DNA from: Entomortierella parvispora
Lineage: Eukaryota; Mortierellomycota; Mortierellomycetes; Mortierellales; Mortierellaceae
Length of the DNA: 64,000 bases
Reading direction: 5' to 3'
Assembly (NCBI GenBank): GCA_963573315.1
Contig: OY752140.1
Coordinates: 3,100,001 to 3,164,000, forward strand
Position 1 is the first letter of the stretch. Each line of letters begins with the position of its first letter. Shown here in pieces: positions 22,821 through 34,861 of this stretch. Position numbers and translations under genes: made by a program. The notes below the pieces were generated by a model. The model saw only the letters and a program-made list of their open reading frames with translations. It was not told the DNA's origin and did not search any database.

Positions 22821-23547
22821 TTTCCTTGACTGCCCTCTGGCCTCTCGCCCTCTCTTCCCTCTCTCTTTCCCCTTCTCTCCCCCAAAGACACAAAGACAAA
22901 AAATAAAAAAAACAAGTCTCTCCCTTCCCCTTCTCCTTTGCTCGCCTGCTCTCTGGCCAGTCATGACCCGCGCTCCTCCCTCGATGTGAGATTTCATTCC
23001 CCTCTGCCCCTCCCTTGCTTGGACTGGGATTCCGTCTCTGCTCGACGGCGGGCGGGAAATCATGTAAACACCCCTCGCCGGATTCATCGCTCCTCCCTTC
23101 CTTCTTTTTTTTTCCTTTCCTTTCCCTTCCTTCCCTTTCCTTTCCTTTCCTTGCTTACCCTGCTCAACCCATCGCTCCCTCCCTCTCCCTCCCTCCCTGC
23201 TTCCCTCTCTCTCTCTCTCTCTCTCGCTCTTTCTCTCACTCGCCGACCTTGCTCTCTCCTGCCCGTCCGCACCAAGAGCAGCAATCTGTATCTCCTCATT
23301 CTCCCCCCTATTGTCACTTTCATCTCGCTCTCATCAGACAGCCCGTCTCGACTGAGTAACCCACTACTTTTCAACGTACGTCGACGCAGACTATTGAAGA
23401 AAAAACCTTGCAACCTACAAAGATCGACCTAATGGACCAGTCTGAATTGGCACATTAGTTAATTATACCTACCAAACCTCTCCCATTGATATTGACATCT
23501 GTTCCTTTCCCTTCTGCTGCACACATTTCTTGTCTGTAGAATCCAGT

Positions 23548-25813
23548 ATGGTGCCATCTAACGTGGACATGAATATGCAAGCAACAACGCCTTCACCAGT
23601 CGCAACAGACGCAAGTGTGAACGTTTTAAAAGACAAGGACACACTCATTCGAGCAGAGGATGTTTCTGTTGTAGACAGTGCCTCTTCTGCTCCGCAGACG
23701 CTCGCAGCGGAAGAGTCGAAGCAACTCCAGCCAAAATTGGATTATGCTGATGGCGAGGCAAGGCTAGAACGACTGCCAGAGGCTGTGCCGTTGCAGAGCG
23801 TCCTCCATTTGGATGACGACGACGAGCGTCCTTCCCAGATATCAGAAGGAGATGTCAAGTTCAGGCTGAGCAAGACCCCGGAACCCTACCACGAGCAGAG
23901 ACCCAAAAGGTCCAAAAGGGGACCAAAAGCCTCGGATCAGGACGTTGACATGAATGATTCTCTACCAACTCCCGCGCCTACCGATCAGGACTCTCGCATC
24001 CCCACAGACGAAAAGTACAGGCGTCTTAAGCGGAAACTCAAGGAGGTCTTGGAGGTATGCCTTTCTTTGCCTTGTTGTCAAAGATACTAAAAAGTCCATG
24101 AACTGGTTTTTCTCACTGCCTTGAATAACTATGCTATAGGAAAACGAACGCTTGGGTGTGGAGCTGGATAGGTCAAATCGTCGTGCACGAAATTTGCGAA
24201 GGGAAAAGAAGTAAGAAGCTGCTTGATAATTGACGTTGAAAACGTAACCATCGGGGCCAACATACTCACAAGGGCATGGTGCCATTTTGTTTTTCAGCTT
24301 ACTTCTGGATCGTCTTTGCGCTTTTGAGCGAGACTCTGATTCTAGTCCAGACACGTTGTCATCCATGGACAGCGATAGCGACCTCTCAGATTCATCTATT
24401 CTTAGTGGATACAGATCTAGAGTTTCTCATCTCACTCGCCCTGCACCGTTGGCACCGTTGGTATCAAACAAACACCTCCAAGTCCCTGGATCCAGCAAAG
24501 ATACAACAACATCTAGCGCACAAAACGGACAGCATCCCAAGAAGACTGCCGTTAAACCACCTCAGAAGAGGAGATCACCCGCAGTTCCTAGGGAAGCACC
24601 TCCACCTCCTGTAGCCTCCGCCATTACGAATGTTGGCTCTGCGACCCAAAAGCCAAAACGGATCCATCAGTCTACGAAACTACGCCCCAATCTCAACAAG
24701 GTTAGAAAGGTGTTGGTGCTAGACAAGGACGAGAATGGAAACGTCAAGCTCCCGGTCACTGTGGGCATCATAACAATCATGTCTATTGGGCACGTTGTCT
24801 ACGATCGCGAGGCATTCCACAACGATCGATATATCTGGCCGGTTGGATACAAGATGTCTCGATCCTACAACAGCATGATTGACCCTCAGCAGCAAACAGT
24901 TTACACCTGCAGCGTCATTGACGATGGAGAGGCACCAAAGGTAACCCTGTAGATTTATTTTATGGTGGTGGGAATGTTCAGCCTATAGTCTATCCTAACC
25001 ATGAATATTTTTTATTCTCTTGCTCGCCAAAAATAGTTCCAAATTGATGCCGAGGACCAACCTGGAAAGCCCATCATTGCCGGCACTGCGACTGGAGCAT
25101 GGACTCATATTGTCAAGGCAGCCAACCACATCAGAAGGCGGGATCACTCCAATTCGGCTTCAGGACCGGACTACTTTGGCTTCTCAAATCCAACAATCGC
25201 AAAGATGATTCAGGATCTTCCCAATGTAGACAAGTGCACAGGATATATTATGCAAAAGTTTGAAGAGCCGACAATTGCAGAGCCTGAGAAACGAAAGGTG
25301 TCGGCATTGGGATCGTCCAAATCCCAGCGCGATGATGGTGAAGGCGACCTTGACGGTGACGAGGATCACAATGACGAAGATGAAGATGAATATACGTCTC
25401 TTGGAACTCCAGGGATGAAGAAGATGAAGCGATCCCCGTCGCCCAAGATTCGACAGGCAGGATTTGAGGCTCCTAGGCCGATGCAGGGGGGAGACCATGA
25501 CGAGGACGTTGAAGTGGAAGAGGAGGAGGATGTGGATGAGCTCGAGGAGCTGGAAGGTGACGCTGTTGTTGTCTCTGAAATGGATGGAGTAGTCTCTGAA
25601 GCTCCATCAAAAACCGTGGTCTCTGTTGAAGACGTCCCTATGTCCTCTATCAAAGCGTCGTCAGAGCCTGTTGCCCATATTGCCATTGCCACTTCAGCCG
25701 CAGAAGGAGAACCCCAGAGTGAGCCTGTTGCTGCGCCTTCTGAAGATGACAAGACACGAATTTTTGATGCCAAGATTGCAACCTCTGAGTCTGAGATTGT
25801 CAACATTGACTGA
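23548..25813 (+). CDS. FYRN/FYRC domain nuclear protein, TBRG1-like
   Basis: Exons 23548-24054, 24140-24210, 24298-24940 and 25037-25813 give 665 residues. The N-terminal third is acidic with a basic patch (RPKRSKRGPK). About residues 158-205 form a charged coiled coil. FYRN starts near residue 345 (VTVGIITIMSIGHVVYDREA, then YIWPVGYKMSRSY). FYRC follows from residue 408 (GTATGAWTHIVKAANHIRRR, then GPDYFGFSNPTIAKMIQDLP). The C-terminal tail is highly acidic. FYR domains fold together and occur in chromatin regulators such as MLL/KMT2 and in TBRG1. The absence of SET or PHD domains and the coiled-coil/FYRN/FYRC order favour a TBRG1-like protein, likely in a chromatin complex. The first ATG after an in-frame upstream stop is used; an upstream non-coding exon (acceptor near 23538) is possible. 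Confidence 0.87.
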
Positions 25814-27486
25814 ATTACTCCACCCAAATGTAAAATAAAATTTCACGCCTGCATTACACTACATTGTGCACCTGCATTGCACACAATGGACTGCATTGAA
25901 GGACGATTAGGCGTGAAGCAACCTCGGATGCGCAACATGGGTTACATATCACAAAATGAAGAGAGGATTTTTTTTTGATATAATGAAAATAAGGGCCACT
26001 CTTCGCGAACGAAGAGTGACCCGGATGTAAAAATAAAGCTGTTGAGATGTCCCGAAGAACATTCACTGGACCTGACACCCGCGTTGTGCAATGCAGGCAT
26101 CCTGCCCAGAGCCCCCCTCCTTATTGATCAAGGAAGGCTCCAACCAGGTAAGTATGAGTTTCTAAAAGTTGCAAGGAGCCTCTCCTTTTATACTGTTTGA
26201 GAAGGCGGAGTTGGAAGTAATTTGCAGTCCCAATTCTGTGTCCTTGATACCTCCAGACGGACATCTGTGTGACCTTCTTTGAGATTTCATTTGCTCAGCA
26301 CCAGCGCTAGTGAGAATTGATTTCAATTGAGCTGCAAAGTGAGCAAAACCATTTTTCTCAAGGGTGGTTGCGGTTGTTCGATTCTGCCCTAGCCTTCCCA
26401 TTGACCGCGTCCAGCACCCACTATCCAAGAGACGTTGTTTCCCTTCACATTCCTAGGGTGGCCAGATACAGACAGACTCGTGAGCTTTACTTCACGTAGT
26501 CTATGTGTCGTTCTCTCTGCTCCAGCCTCGTGTCATTCAACACAAGCATGCGGCTATTTGGCCTCTCGACTGTCGCAAGCATCCCCCTTTGTTGTTGTTG
26601 TGTTGTTGTTCACTTTATTGCACCCTGACAAGCGACGGCCATACAGAAAAAAAGACCACGAGTTATTATTGAATGGGTGGACCAAGCTTTGTATCTACCT
26701 GTATATAGTGGCAACACACAGGTCAAGTGCAGGCCATGCCATTGGCTCTCAGTGCTCTCAAGAAAAACGAAAATCAAGGTTGGGCAGGGGATGTGGGTTG
26801 GGTGAAAGTAAAAATCACTGGGTTGGGGGCGAGGGAGATACGTGCGTGGACTGCTGAGAGAAGATGGACGCGCCTTGCGCCTTTGTCGGCGCAGAACGCA
26901 GCGGGTCTGGAGTCGTTGACTCGTCCAGAGAAAGACAGAGCGAACACAACCAGAGAGGTGGACCAACCCAGAGAGTCTGGACTGGACCGGTGGCAATTCT
27001 GCCTTCCAACAAGCTCCTGGTAGCTTTGGCCGCTATTCCTCGAAATGAATCTAAGAGAAACGTTCCGACGGTCCGACCGTTGGGCAACAGAGTGAGAAGG
27101 CGGCGGAAAGGAAAGAGATGTGTGCTGAACCGACCATGCGTCCGTCCGACGGTCGACCCCCTGCTTCATATTTCTGTGGTTTCCTCTTTTCTGTTGCTTC
27201 CTCAGCTGATGCCTCATCTCCCCTCGTCCCCTCCCTCATTCCTCATTCCTCATTCTCATTCTCATTCCCTAACCCCTTCCACACACACCGAGGCAGCGGT
27301 GAACATCTCCTCCCTTTCCCTTCCCCTCTTCCTCACCCTCTCCACTTCCCGCCTGTTCTCCTGAAACGTCCTTTCCTATCCTCCGCCCTTGCTTCCTTTC
27401 ACTCATTCTCGTGGGATCGATCTTCGTTCACCTACTCCTAGCTCTCCTCCCCTCTTTTATTCCCCCACTTATCCTACAACACCCCA
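25814..27486. other. Intergenic, FYR 3' flank / promoter of frizzled-like gene
   Basis: Contains AATAAA-type signals near 25831, the inverted-repeat element at 25847-26098, and the pyrimidine-rich promoter of the frizzled-like gene (27180-27480, with CTCATT repeats). A CCAACCAG|GTAAGT donor-like site at about 26146 has no coding partner I can find. Other frames look random. Confidence 0.5.
25847..26098. mobile_element. 252-bp MITE-like element with terminal inverted repeats
   Basis: The left end GCCTGCATTACACTAC and the right end GTTGTGCAATGCAGGC are inverted copies matching at about 14 of 16 positions. A second inner left copy (CCTGCATTGCACAC, near 25870) matches the right end even better. 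Centred between them, 25993-26022 folds into a hairpin with 13-base arms (GGGCCACTCTTCG pairing with CGAAGAGTGACCC, one mismatch). No transposase is present. No clear target-site duplication flanks it, so the mobile-element call is tentative. Confidence 0.4.
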
Positions 27487-30164
27487 ATGTCGCGATATTT
27501 CTCCAAAGTCATTGTCGCGTCGCTAATGGCCCTCGGTCTGGCAGGCTCAATGACCGAGGCTGCAGGTGGAACCAGTATGTTTTCTTATTGTTTGCCTCAC
27601 CCTTCTTTCGCAAGGAGTTTCCATCTCTTCATTTGGCGCTATCAATTGAAGTCCTTTCCTCTCTCCCAGACTTCCTAAGGAAACAACCCATGAATCACTT
27701 TTTCCCTCCCGACCGGAAAATGTGGACGAAACAGCAATCTCTTGCGCCAAGTTTTCTTTCGTTTCGTGGGAGAGCATCTTTGGCAGGAAAGAAAGAATCT
27801 GTACCTGAGGTTCCCGAGCTGGTGGTTTTTTTATGAATCGCTGTGTTCAGGTTTTCCAGTTTACTCAGGGCAGCAATCTTTGGTTTTTTTTTGGCCGTTT
27901 GTTGTTGTGGTACAGTAGAGGCCTCAAGGCAACGAAAGACGAACGGGAAAGCGCTCTGAGCTCAGGGAGGTTGCTTTTTTTTTTTTTTTTTTTTTTTTTT
28001 TCAAGAAGCCCTTCCTGTTTGTGAGTTGTTAGAAACCCCTGCAGTCCTCTTTGTGCTTTCTACCTCCCGGGTTTTATTCCCTGTCCTTTGGGTGCCTGTC
28101 CCAATCGCCATCTACAGAAATCTGTGGGGCGTGTTTTTCTACCCCATCCGCACTAGTACCCACGGCTCGCGACTACCTTAATTCAATTTTTTCTAAATTA
28201 CCTTCTGTTTTTCAAGTCGCGACCGCCAATCAGCCCAAGTTGATCCGAGGGGAGGAGCAAGAAAGACGCGATTTGTCTTTCGCGCGTTCCAGACTTTGAC
28301 TTGAGCTAACAACACTGTTTCTTTCTCGACTTCTCTCAATAGTCGGCACCTATAACCTCACGATCTGCAAGAACTATGTCGATTATCCCGTGTGGTTACC
28401 TCCAAACATGACCATCGCTGCGATTGAGAACTATCTGACCGGGCAGGGCATGAATGCCACAAATCTTGCGTTGCTCAGTACCTTCCCATCCTGCATGGAG
28501 CCTTACATGGATTATGTATGCTCGTCAGCCTTTCCAAGAGTGGTCAACACCACGACTCGTACGTTTGTTTTCTTGATTTTTTTTGTTGTTACTCTGGCAG
28601 GCACCAGCGAGATTTTCTCTAACCCCCCCCCATTCTCTTTAATTCAAAACAACAAACAGCCGGGCTATACGATGTCTTGTTTGCCTGCCAGTCAAACTGC
28701 GAGACGGTGGTCCAGCAGTGCCTGGATATTATGACACAAGCTGGCATGGCAAGCAAAGTCCCTAACTGTAACCAGGCTATCCCTAGTAGTCTTATAACTG
28801 TACCCCCCAACGGAGTCCTTTTCCAGCCCGATAAACACTGCAACGCTATTGGAGCATCGGCGAATGGCACAACCAGCCCTAATAATCAGACATCTTGTGG
28901 TGGGGCTTCTTCCATCTTCACCCCCGACACGTTCCAGGGCCCTGGAGGCACGACTACGAACGCAGAATTCTGTATGGCAGGGTGCTGCCTCAAATGTCCG
29001 GCTCAGTACTCGCTCTATCGCGAAGGCGCTTTGGAGACTGGATTCAAGATCACAAACTACACGCGCGCTGTCTCGATGGTCCTCAGTTTCATTCTCATGA
29101 TGTCCTACATTTGCCTACCTGACAAGCGATCGCACCCAAGTGCCCTGATTCTGTTTTTTGCGATCTGCGTGTTCTTGTTCTCGGTCGTTGTCATCTTCCC
29201 CTTGGTCGACACCCGGGCGATGCAGTGTGCAGATCTGATCAACCCTAGTACCCAACAGAACAACCTCAAATGCGCCATTCAAGGTAAAAACTACACTTGT
29301 CTTGTATTGTGTTGCTCTCCAATCCAGCATCTAATAATCATGAAACTGCTTGATCCTGCCTGTCTGTTTGCAGGTGCCTTGCTCGTCTTCGCGTCCGTCT
29401 CCACCTGCGCCTGGTGTTCGGCCTTGATTATTAACCTGCATTTGCACACTGTCTGGAACTCTGCTTGGTTTGCCAAGAAGTACTGGCTGCTTCACCTGGT
29501 CTGCTGGGGATTTGCCACAGCGGTGACCGCAGTCGCTTTGGGTCTTGGCGAGATCAAGTGGGAGTTTGCAACGTTGTGTTTGATCTCACAGGCAAAGGCG
29601 CCGGCCATCTTCTTCTACCCAATGGCGGCCATGATCTTCCCGGCGTTCCTGATCCACATTGCAACCTTTTTCCATATCGCACGCATTTCTGCTCAAGCCG
29701 GTAACGAATCCGAGACGATGTCGCGTTCAACACTGTCGGCTGGTGCTGCGGCAATCATCTCGCATCGTCGCCATGTGATGATGGCGATCCGGATTCAGTG
29801 GCGAGCGGCCGTGATGGCGATCTGTGCGATCTTGTCCGTGACGTTCTACTGGCTGTTCTACTTCATTCAGCTGGGCAAGATCTCGCCAGATAACATGCGG
29901 ACGCCGTTGATGGCGTTTGTGAAGTGTATCGTCTCTGGTACACCTCATGATACTTGCGCGGATCAATTGGCCCCTCATCTGCCTCCGTATGGGTTGATGA
30001 TTGCGGCCGAGGAGTTGGTGTCGTTGATCGGCACGATCATCTTTGTGGTGTTCTTCAAGCCGGCGCTGTTGAGTGAATGGGGCGACTGGTTTGGATCGGT
30101 TGGATACCTCCTGAGGGGCAAGAGACAGATGAAGAAGGAGCAGGATCAGTTCTTTGTTATCTAA
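27487..30164 (+). CDS. Frizzled/Smoothened-like 7TM receptor
   Basis: Exons 27487-27574, 28343-28558, 28660-29283 and 29374-30164 give 572 residues. A signal peptide (about residues 1-26) precedes a Cys-rich domain. Its pattern resembles a Frizzled CRD: FPSCMEPYMDYVCSSAFP, then LFACQSNCETVVQQC, and a final cluster FCMAGCCLKCPAQY. NXT/NXS glycosylation sites are frequent. Seven hydrophobic helices follow from about residue 238 (AVSMVLSFILMMSYICL) to about 540 (LIGTIIFVVFF). The tail is short and basic; the animal KTxxxW Dishevelled-binding motif is not seen. Frizzled-class receptors are known in early-diverging fungi, with unknown ligands. The first intron is long (768 bases) and carries a T27 tract (27975-28001). 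Location: plasma membrane. Confidence 0.88.
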
Positions 30165-31428
30165 AGCCACTCTTTTTGTCTTTTCTATTCTCTCTGATTA
30201 CCACTTTATGTCAATTGATGTAGACAGCGTCCGTTCTTTTATGAAAAGTTTCTATTCCATAAAATATAATCTCAAACAAGAAGAGAAAGAAAGAGAGAGA
30301 GAGAGAGAGCAAGGAGCCAGGCGAGAAAGGACTGGCAAAGGATGGGCCACAGGGTGCAAAACAGGCTACATGCAGATGTTGGCATGCACATGCATCGGAG
30401 TTGCAAAGGTGGAGGGAGGGTCGCTCATCACCTTTATCGCCTGATGTGGTGTGGAAAGGGCCACAAGGCACAAACATCCATTTTCCACAGGTTGTCAGCG
30501 CCCAACGGTCTGTTCTCATTCCTGTCCCCTTCACCGTGCAAACGGTCTGACCAAATGGGCCGGTGAGCAGAGCCGAGAGGAGAAAGAGAACGAGAGAGAA
30601 GGAGCGAGCGAAGGATCGAACGAAAATAGGGGCCAGCCAATTGGGTAGCACGTACTCACGTATGTATATGTACTCGTGCAATTACATAAAATTAAGCTTG
30701 ATGCTGGAGTGACGGGGAAGCAGACTCATGACAAGGATGATGACGATCTGGATGACGATCTAGGAGGAAGAGGAGGCGGTGGAGGAGGGGGATGAGGAGG
30801 AGGAGGAGGAGGAAGTCGACGGGGAGGAAGAAAGATAAGAGGGCGAAGCATGTCCGGATGCAACCAGCCAGCCGGGATTGTTGGAACAAACAAGACAGAC
30901 AGACAGACCTTGGTTGACCTTGGCGTGACTGGATGACTTCATTTCTTCCCTTTTTCTTTCGGTAGGTGGAGGTAGAACAGAGAGGGTCCATCCTGCAGTT
31001 TCCTTCTTCCTTCCGACCCTCTTCCTTCCTCTCCCTCCTCTCCTTCCAGCGCATTGCATTCCGCTGCCCATTGCACATTGCACATCCCCTGTTTGCTCCC
31101 TCCTCGTCCTCGCTCTTTCTTTCCCTTGCTCCCTCGCGCATACACACGACGCACCGTCTCTCTGTCTTGACTGCATGCCCGTCCGTGTGCTTGTCTGACT
31201 CTCTGACTGTCTGGAAACATTTTTTTTCTTTCCTTCTTGCCTTTGCTCTTTCTCTTCTTCCTCTTCCCTTCCTCCCTCCTCCCTCCTTTCTTTTCTTCCT
31301 TTCCTTCCTTTCCCCCCTTCCCCCTGCCCCGTCTCCCTCTTTGCGCTTTCGTCTCTCACCCCTACCCGTATCCCCTAATTTTGTAAATCCATTCCCAACC
31401 CGACTCATTCCCCCCGCTTCTTTCTGCC
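30165..31428. other. Intergenic, frizzled-like 3' flank / PPZ promoter
   Basis: Contains a GA repeat at about 30288-30309 and a long pyrimidine-rich leader (31000-31420), the likely PPZ promoter and 5' UTR. The opposite strand of that leader yields Lys/Arg/Glu-rich pseudo-frames. No gene or RNA is supported. Confidence 0.5.
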
Positions 31429-34018
31429 ATGGGCAACCAGCTCACAAAGCAGCGGCCCAGCCAAAAAGGCCAGCGAAACTCGGCCACGCTCGAGTCCTCA
31501 TCTGTCCCGCCGTCCTCCAGCCAAAGCCATGACTCTACTCCGTCCCTTCCTCGGAATGGAAACGCTAACAGCAATGTCCTCAGTAATCAGCACAGCACCA
31601 GTTCCAAGAGCAGTAAACCCGCCCAAGCTAACGGAGCGAACGGCCACAACAGCTATGGCACGAGCAACAACAAAAACATCAACGGCAACGGCAACGGCAG
31701 CAACACCAGCAGCAGCAGCTACAACAATGGACATGGAAACTCGTCCTCCAGGAGTTCTCAAGAACAGCAGCAAAGTAGACGGGGGTCTTCGCAGGCGCCC
31801 TCTGGCCACCCTCCGCCGGGCACGTCTTCGCTGGCGAGTGAAACAAAGTCCACCAGGAGCACCACAGGTCAGCGTGACCACACCGCGGGAGGTGCAGGAA
31901 TGGCAGCAGCAGCAGCAGCAGGATCGGGATCCGCCTCTGTCGCCAAGAAAGGGCCGTCGTCATCAGCAGCAGCAGCAGCAGGCACAGGTCCAGGCTCTCT
32001 TGCCACAAGCGAGCAGGCGCGCCACTCTCTCGACAAGATCGCACATGGAACCAATGGCGGCCAGTCCAGCCTGAAGAGCAACCTTCAGGCCCCACACCCT
32101 CAGCAACAACAGCAACAACAATTATCCTCCTCTCAACCCAATGGCCAGCACTTGTATAATGGTCAGACCAGCAGCAATAGCAAAGATACCCAGCCACAAT
32201 TACAGGCAACCTCACAACCACCACAGCAGCAACGAAAGCAACCGTCACCACCACCACCACCGGCATCTTCTATGCCGAGCATTCCATTTGCAGTGTCGAC
32301 CCCTGGAGACCCAATCCTGGTTCGCAAGCACGGTCTCGCTCCCCTTACCATCCCACCCTCGAGTTCGGCCTTGCACCCTAACAGCCGGTCGCCACCACCG
32401 CCACTCTCACCAAAGTCAGCAGCTCAGAGCAAAGCTGAGCTGTCTCCGACATCTCGCTTGCCCTTTTTAGGACCAACCTCCACGGTGGACAAGGGCGGGA
32501 GATACATGGACGTGGACGACATGATCTCGCGACTGCTGGATGCTGGATATTCTGGAAAGGTTTCCAAGAGCATCTGTCTCAAGAACAGCGAGATTCTCTT
32601 TATTTGTCAAATGGCCCGAGAGGTGTTTTTGTCGCAACCAACCCTGATAGAGCTGAATGCCCCGGTCAAGATTGTGGGAGACATCCATGGACAGTACACG
32701 GATCTTCTGCGTCTGTTCGAGATGTGCGGATTTCCACCCTCAGCCAACTTTTTGTTTTTGGGCGACTATGTGGATCGGGGACGGATGAGTCTCGAGACCA
32801 TTCTGCTGTTATTCTGCTACAAGATCAAGTATCCAGAAAACTTTTTTTTGCTACGGGGTAACCATGAGTGCGCTAACGTAACCAAAGGTAAGAAAGACGA
32901 TCTTTCTTCTATGTTCTCAGCTTTGGGAATGGGGCTACGTCTACTGCACAGTCTCAGAGGATACAGGGTTACGTTGGCGACAAACAGATCAAAACGGAAA
33001 GAGCGACAGAAACGAAAAGAAAGTCGGCGATAAACAGATCAGAGCAGAAAGAGCGACAACAACGAAGGGTGGATAGAAGGCAAAGTAGCCTGATCCGATC
33101 TGCTATATTCAGTTTTTGAGCAATTTCTGGACAGAGAGCAAGCAATGAACCGACAACATCATGGTCTACGGTGGACCACTCAACGTCTCAGGATTTGAGG
33201 ATGGGAGCACGAAATGTTGACCAGGGACACAGACAACCCGAGGAGAGAACAGGTGATACTGTCCAGTTGAGCGGCCCCTGTGTCAAGTCCTCGGAGACCT
33301 CTCTCTTTAACTCTCTTTCACGAGTATTCATATATGGCCGACTTTAACCTACTTTTGTCTGTCATCCTTAGTGTACGGATTCTACGACGAATGTAAGCGG
33401 AGGGCGAGTATCAAGATGTGGAAGTCTTTTGTGGATGTGTTCAATTGCCTCCCGCTCGCTGCAATTGTCGCGAACAAGATCTTTTGCGTCCATGGTGGAC
33501 TGTCACCAAGTCTGGGAAGTATGGATGATATTCGTGCTATACGGCGACCAACCGATGTCCCGGACTACGGCCTGTTGAATGACTTACTCTGGTCAGATCC
33601 GTCGGATACAGCACTGGATTGGGAGGACAATGAGCGCGGCGTATCCTATTGTTTTGGCAGAAGCATCATTCAGACTTTTTTGAACAAACACGATTTTGAC
33701 TTGGTCTGTCGGGCGCACATGGTGGTCGAGGATGGATACGAATTCTTCAATGACCGAACCCTGGTCACAGTCTTTTCCGCTCCCAACTACTGTGGCGAGT
33801 TTGACAACTTTGGAGCAGTCATGAGTGTGAACGAGGACTTGCTTTGCAGTTTTGAACTGCTGAAACCGATCGATCAAGCGACTGCGAGAGCGCAAATGCA
33901 GAGTCTGGCGGCATCTTCTGGGGGCTGGAGAGTCAACAAGCAGCGACTAAGGTATGCGGAGAGACCTGTCAAAAAGAAAAAAATTGGATACAAACAAAGA
34001 GATGTTAGCGAGTACTAA
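31429..34018 (+). CDS. PPZ1: PPZ-type Ser/Thr protein phosphatase
   Basis: Two exons, 31429-32887 and 33372-34018, give 701 residues. The N-terminus is MGNQ, with Gly2 suited to N-myristoylation as in yeast Ppz1. A disordered Ser/Gln/Gly/Ala region runs to about residue 355. The PP1-type catalytic domain follows with [23 protein letters not shown] and [12 protein letters not shown], all metal and phosphate ligands intact. [18 protein letters not shown] across the splice and [10 protein letters not shown] are PPZ rather than PP1 signatures. In yeast this enzyme regulates potassium uptake and salt tolerance and is inhibited by Hal3-type subunits. The 484-base intron contains a 41-base tandem duplication. 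The tail is basic (VKKKKIGYK). Confidence 0.95.
32976..33066. repeat. 41-base tandem duplication inside the PPZ intron
   Basis: Segments 32976-33016 and 33026-33066 (GGCGAYAAACAGATCA..., period 50) match at roughly 36 of 41 positions. They are intronic and do not affect the protein. Confidence 0.75.
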
Positions 34019-34861
34019 CCTGCGTTTTATTCGTGATTCTTTAGCATACCTGATAGCAACTCATTGTATTCATCATCACTCAGCACCACTGTTCATGGAT
34101 AGAACTCCCTCACCAGCCTAGTCATATTTTCATCGTATCATAATAATAATAGCGTTGCTGGTGGCGACCCTGTGCAATAGACGAAATTGCTGAGTCGCGG
34201 TGTTGCACCGCCGTGTGCTTTACCGTCATTGTTTGTGTAATCGTGTGCTATCCCTACAGCGCACCCCAAGCCGTAAAAGAAATCAGCACTTACTTGCCCC
34301 ATGGGCACAGCAAGGTCAAATAAGGAGATACACCTCGCCTTGCACCGTGAATGTGGAACGGCACAAAGAAACCACACCGTGTTTGCACCGGTCAGGGCAA
34401 AGGAGGCGAGGACTCGACCAAAACAAACAAATGATAGACATTGATTCCTCTCCACTGTTCCCGATGAGGATCAGGCGTCAAAAGAGCGACACAACGAGAC
34501 CATGGGAGGAGCGGGGAAACAGACATCAAATTCACACAAGTCGCAAGAAGCTGGCACGGACAAGGGTACAGCACGGGGTGTAGAAAAGGGGACAGAAGGA
34601 CTGCTGTCAAAGCGCGCCTTGTCATACGTCCTGTCGCTTCCCGAGTCGTTGGTGCGTTGGTGTTGCCAACGACGAAAAACTGAAGCGGCTGCTGTATTTC
34701 AGGCAAGTAACCGATCTTCCAAGAAGTGCATGTATATATAATAAAGGGCCCTCTCCTCTCCTCTTTGTTCGTTCCACTTATCGTTCTCATTCTCTCAACC
34801 TCACCAAACACCCAACCTGCCCACGCACTATCTCTCTCGCCTTTCTGGATCGCTTCTTCTC
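34019..34861. other. Intergenic, PPZ 3' flank / promoter of two-finger factor
   Basis: Holds the 3' flank of PPZ and, at its right end, the TATA candidate (34733-34745) and a CT-rich leader of the transcription factor starting at 34862. No coding sequence is supported. Confidence 0.5.
34733..34745 (+). promoter_or_regulatory. TATA box, two-finger factor at 34862
   Basis: TATATATAATAAA lies about 120 bases upstream of the ATG and is followed by a pyrimidine-rich leader (CTCTCCTCTCC), a standard arrangement for a fungal core promoter. Confidence 0.55.

Larger units (their letters stand above)
22450..23547. other. Divergent promoter region, MOB2 / FYR protein
   Basis: About 1.1 kb between two divergent starts. 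The MOB2 side carries GT-rich and TTCG repeats, and the FYR side a long pyrimidine stretch (about 23090-23240) of CCTTT and CT units. Open frames across it are low-complexity by-products of these repeats. No gene is supported. Confidence 0.55.

Noticed and set aside
22256-22915. 219-codon minus-strand frame upstream of MOB2
   Set aside because: Its sequence is produced by the TG repeat (Thr-His runs) and overlaps the MOB2 first exon in another frame.
30692-31408. 238-codon and 199-codon minus-strand frames rich in Arg, Lys and Glu
   Set aside because: They are the complement of the CT-rich PPZ leader and are low complexity.
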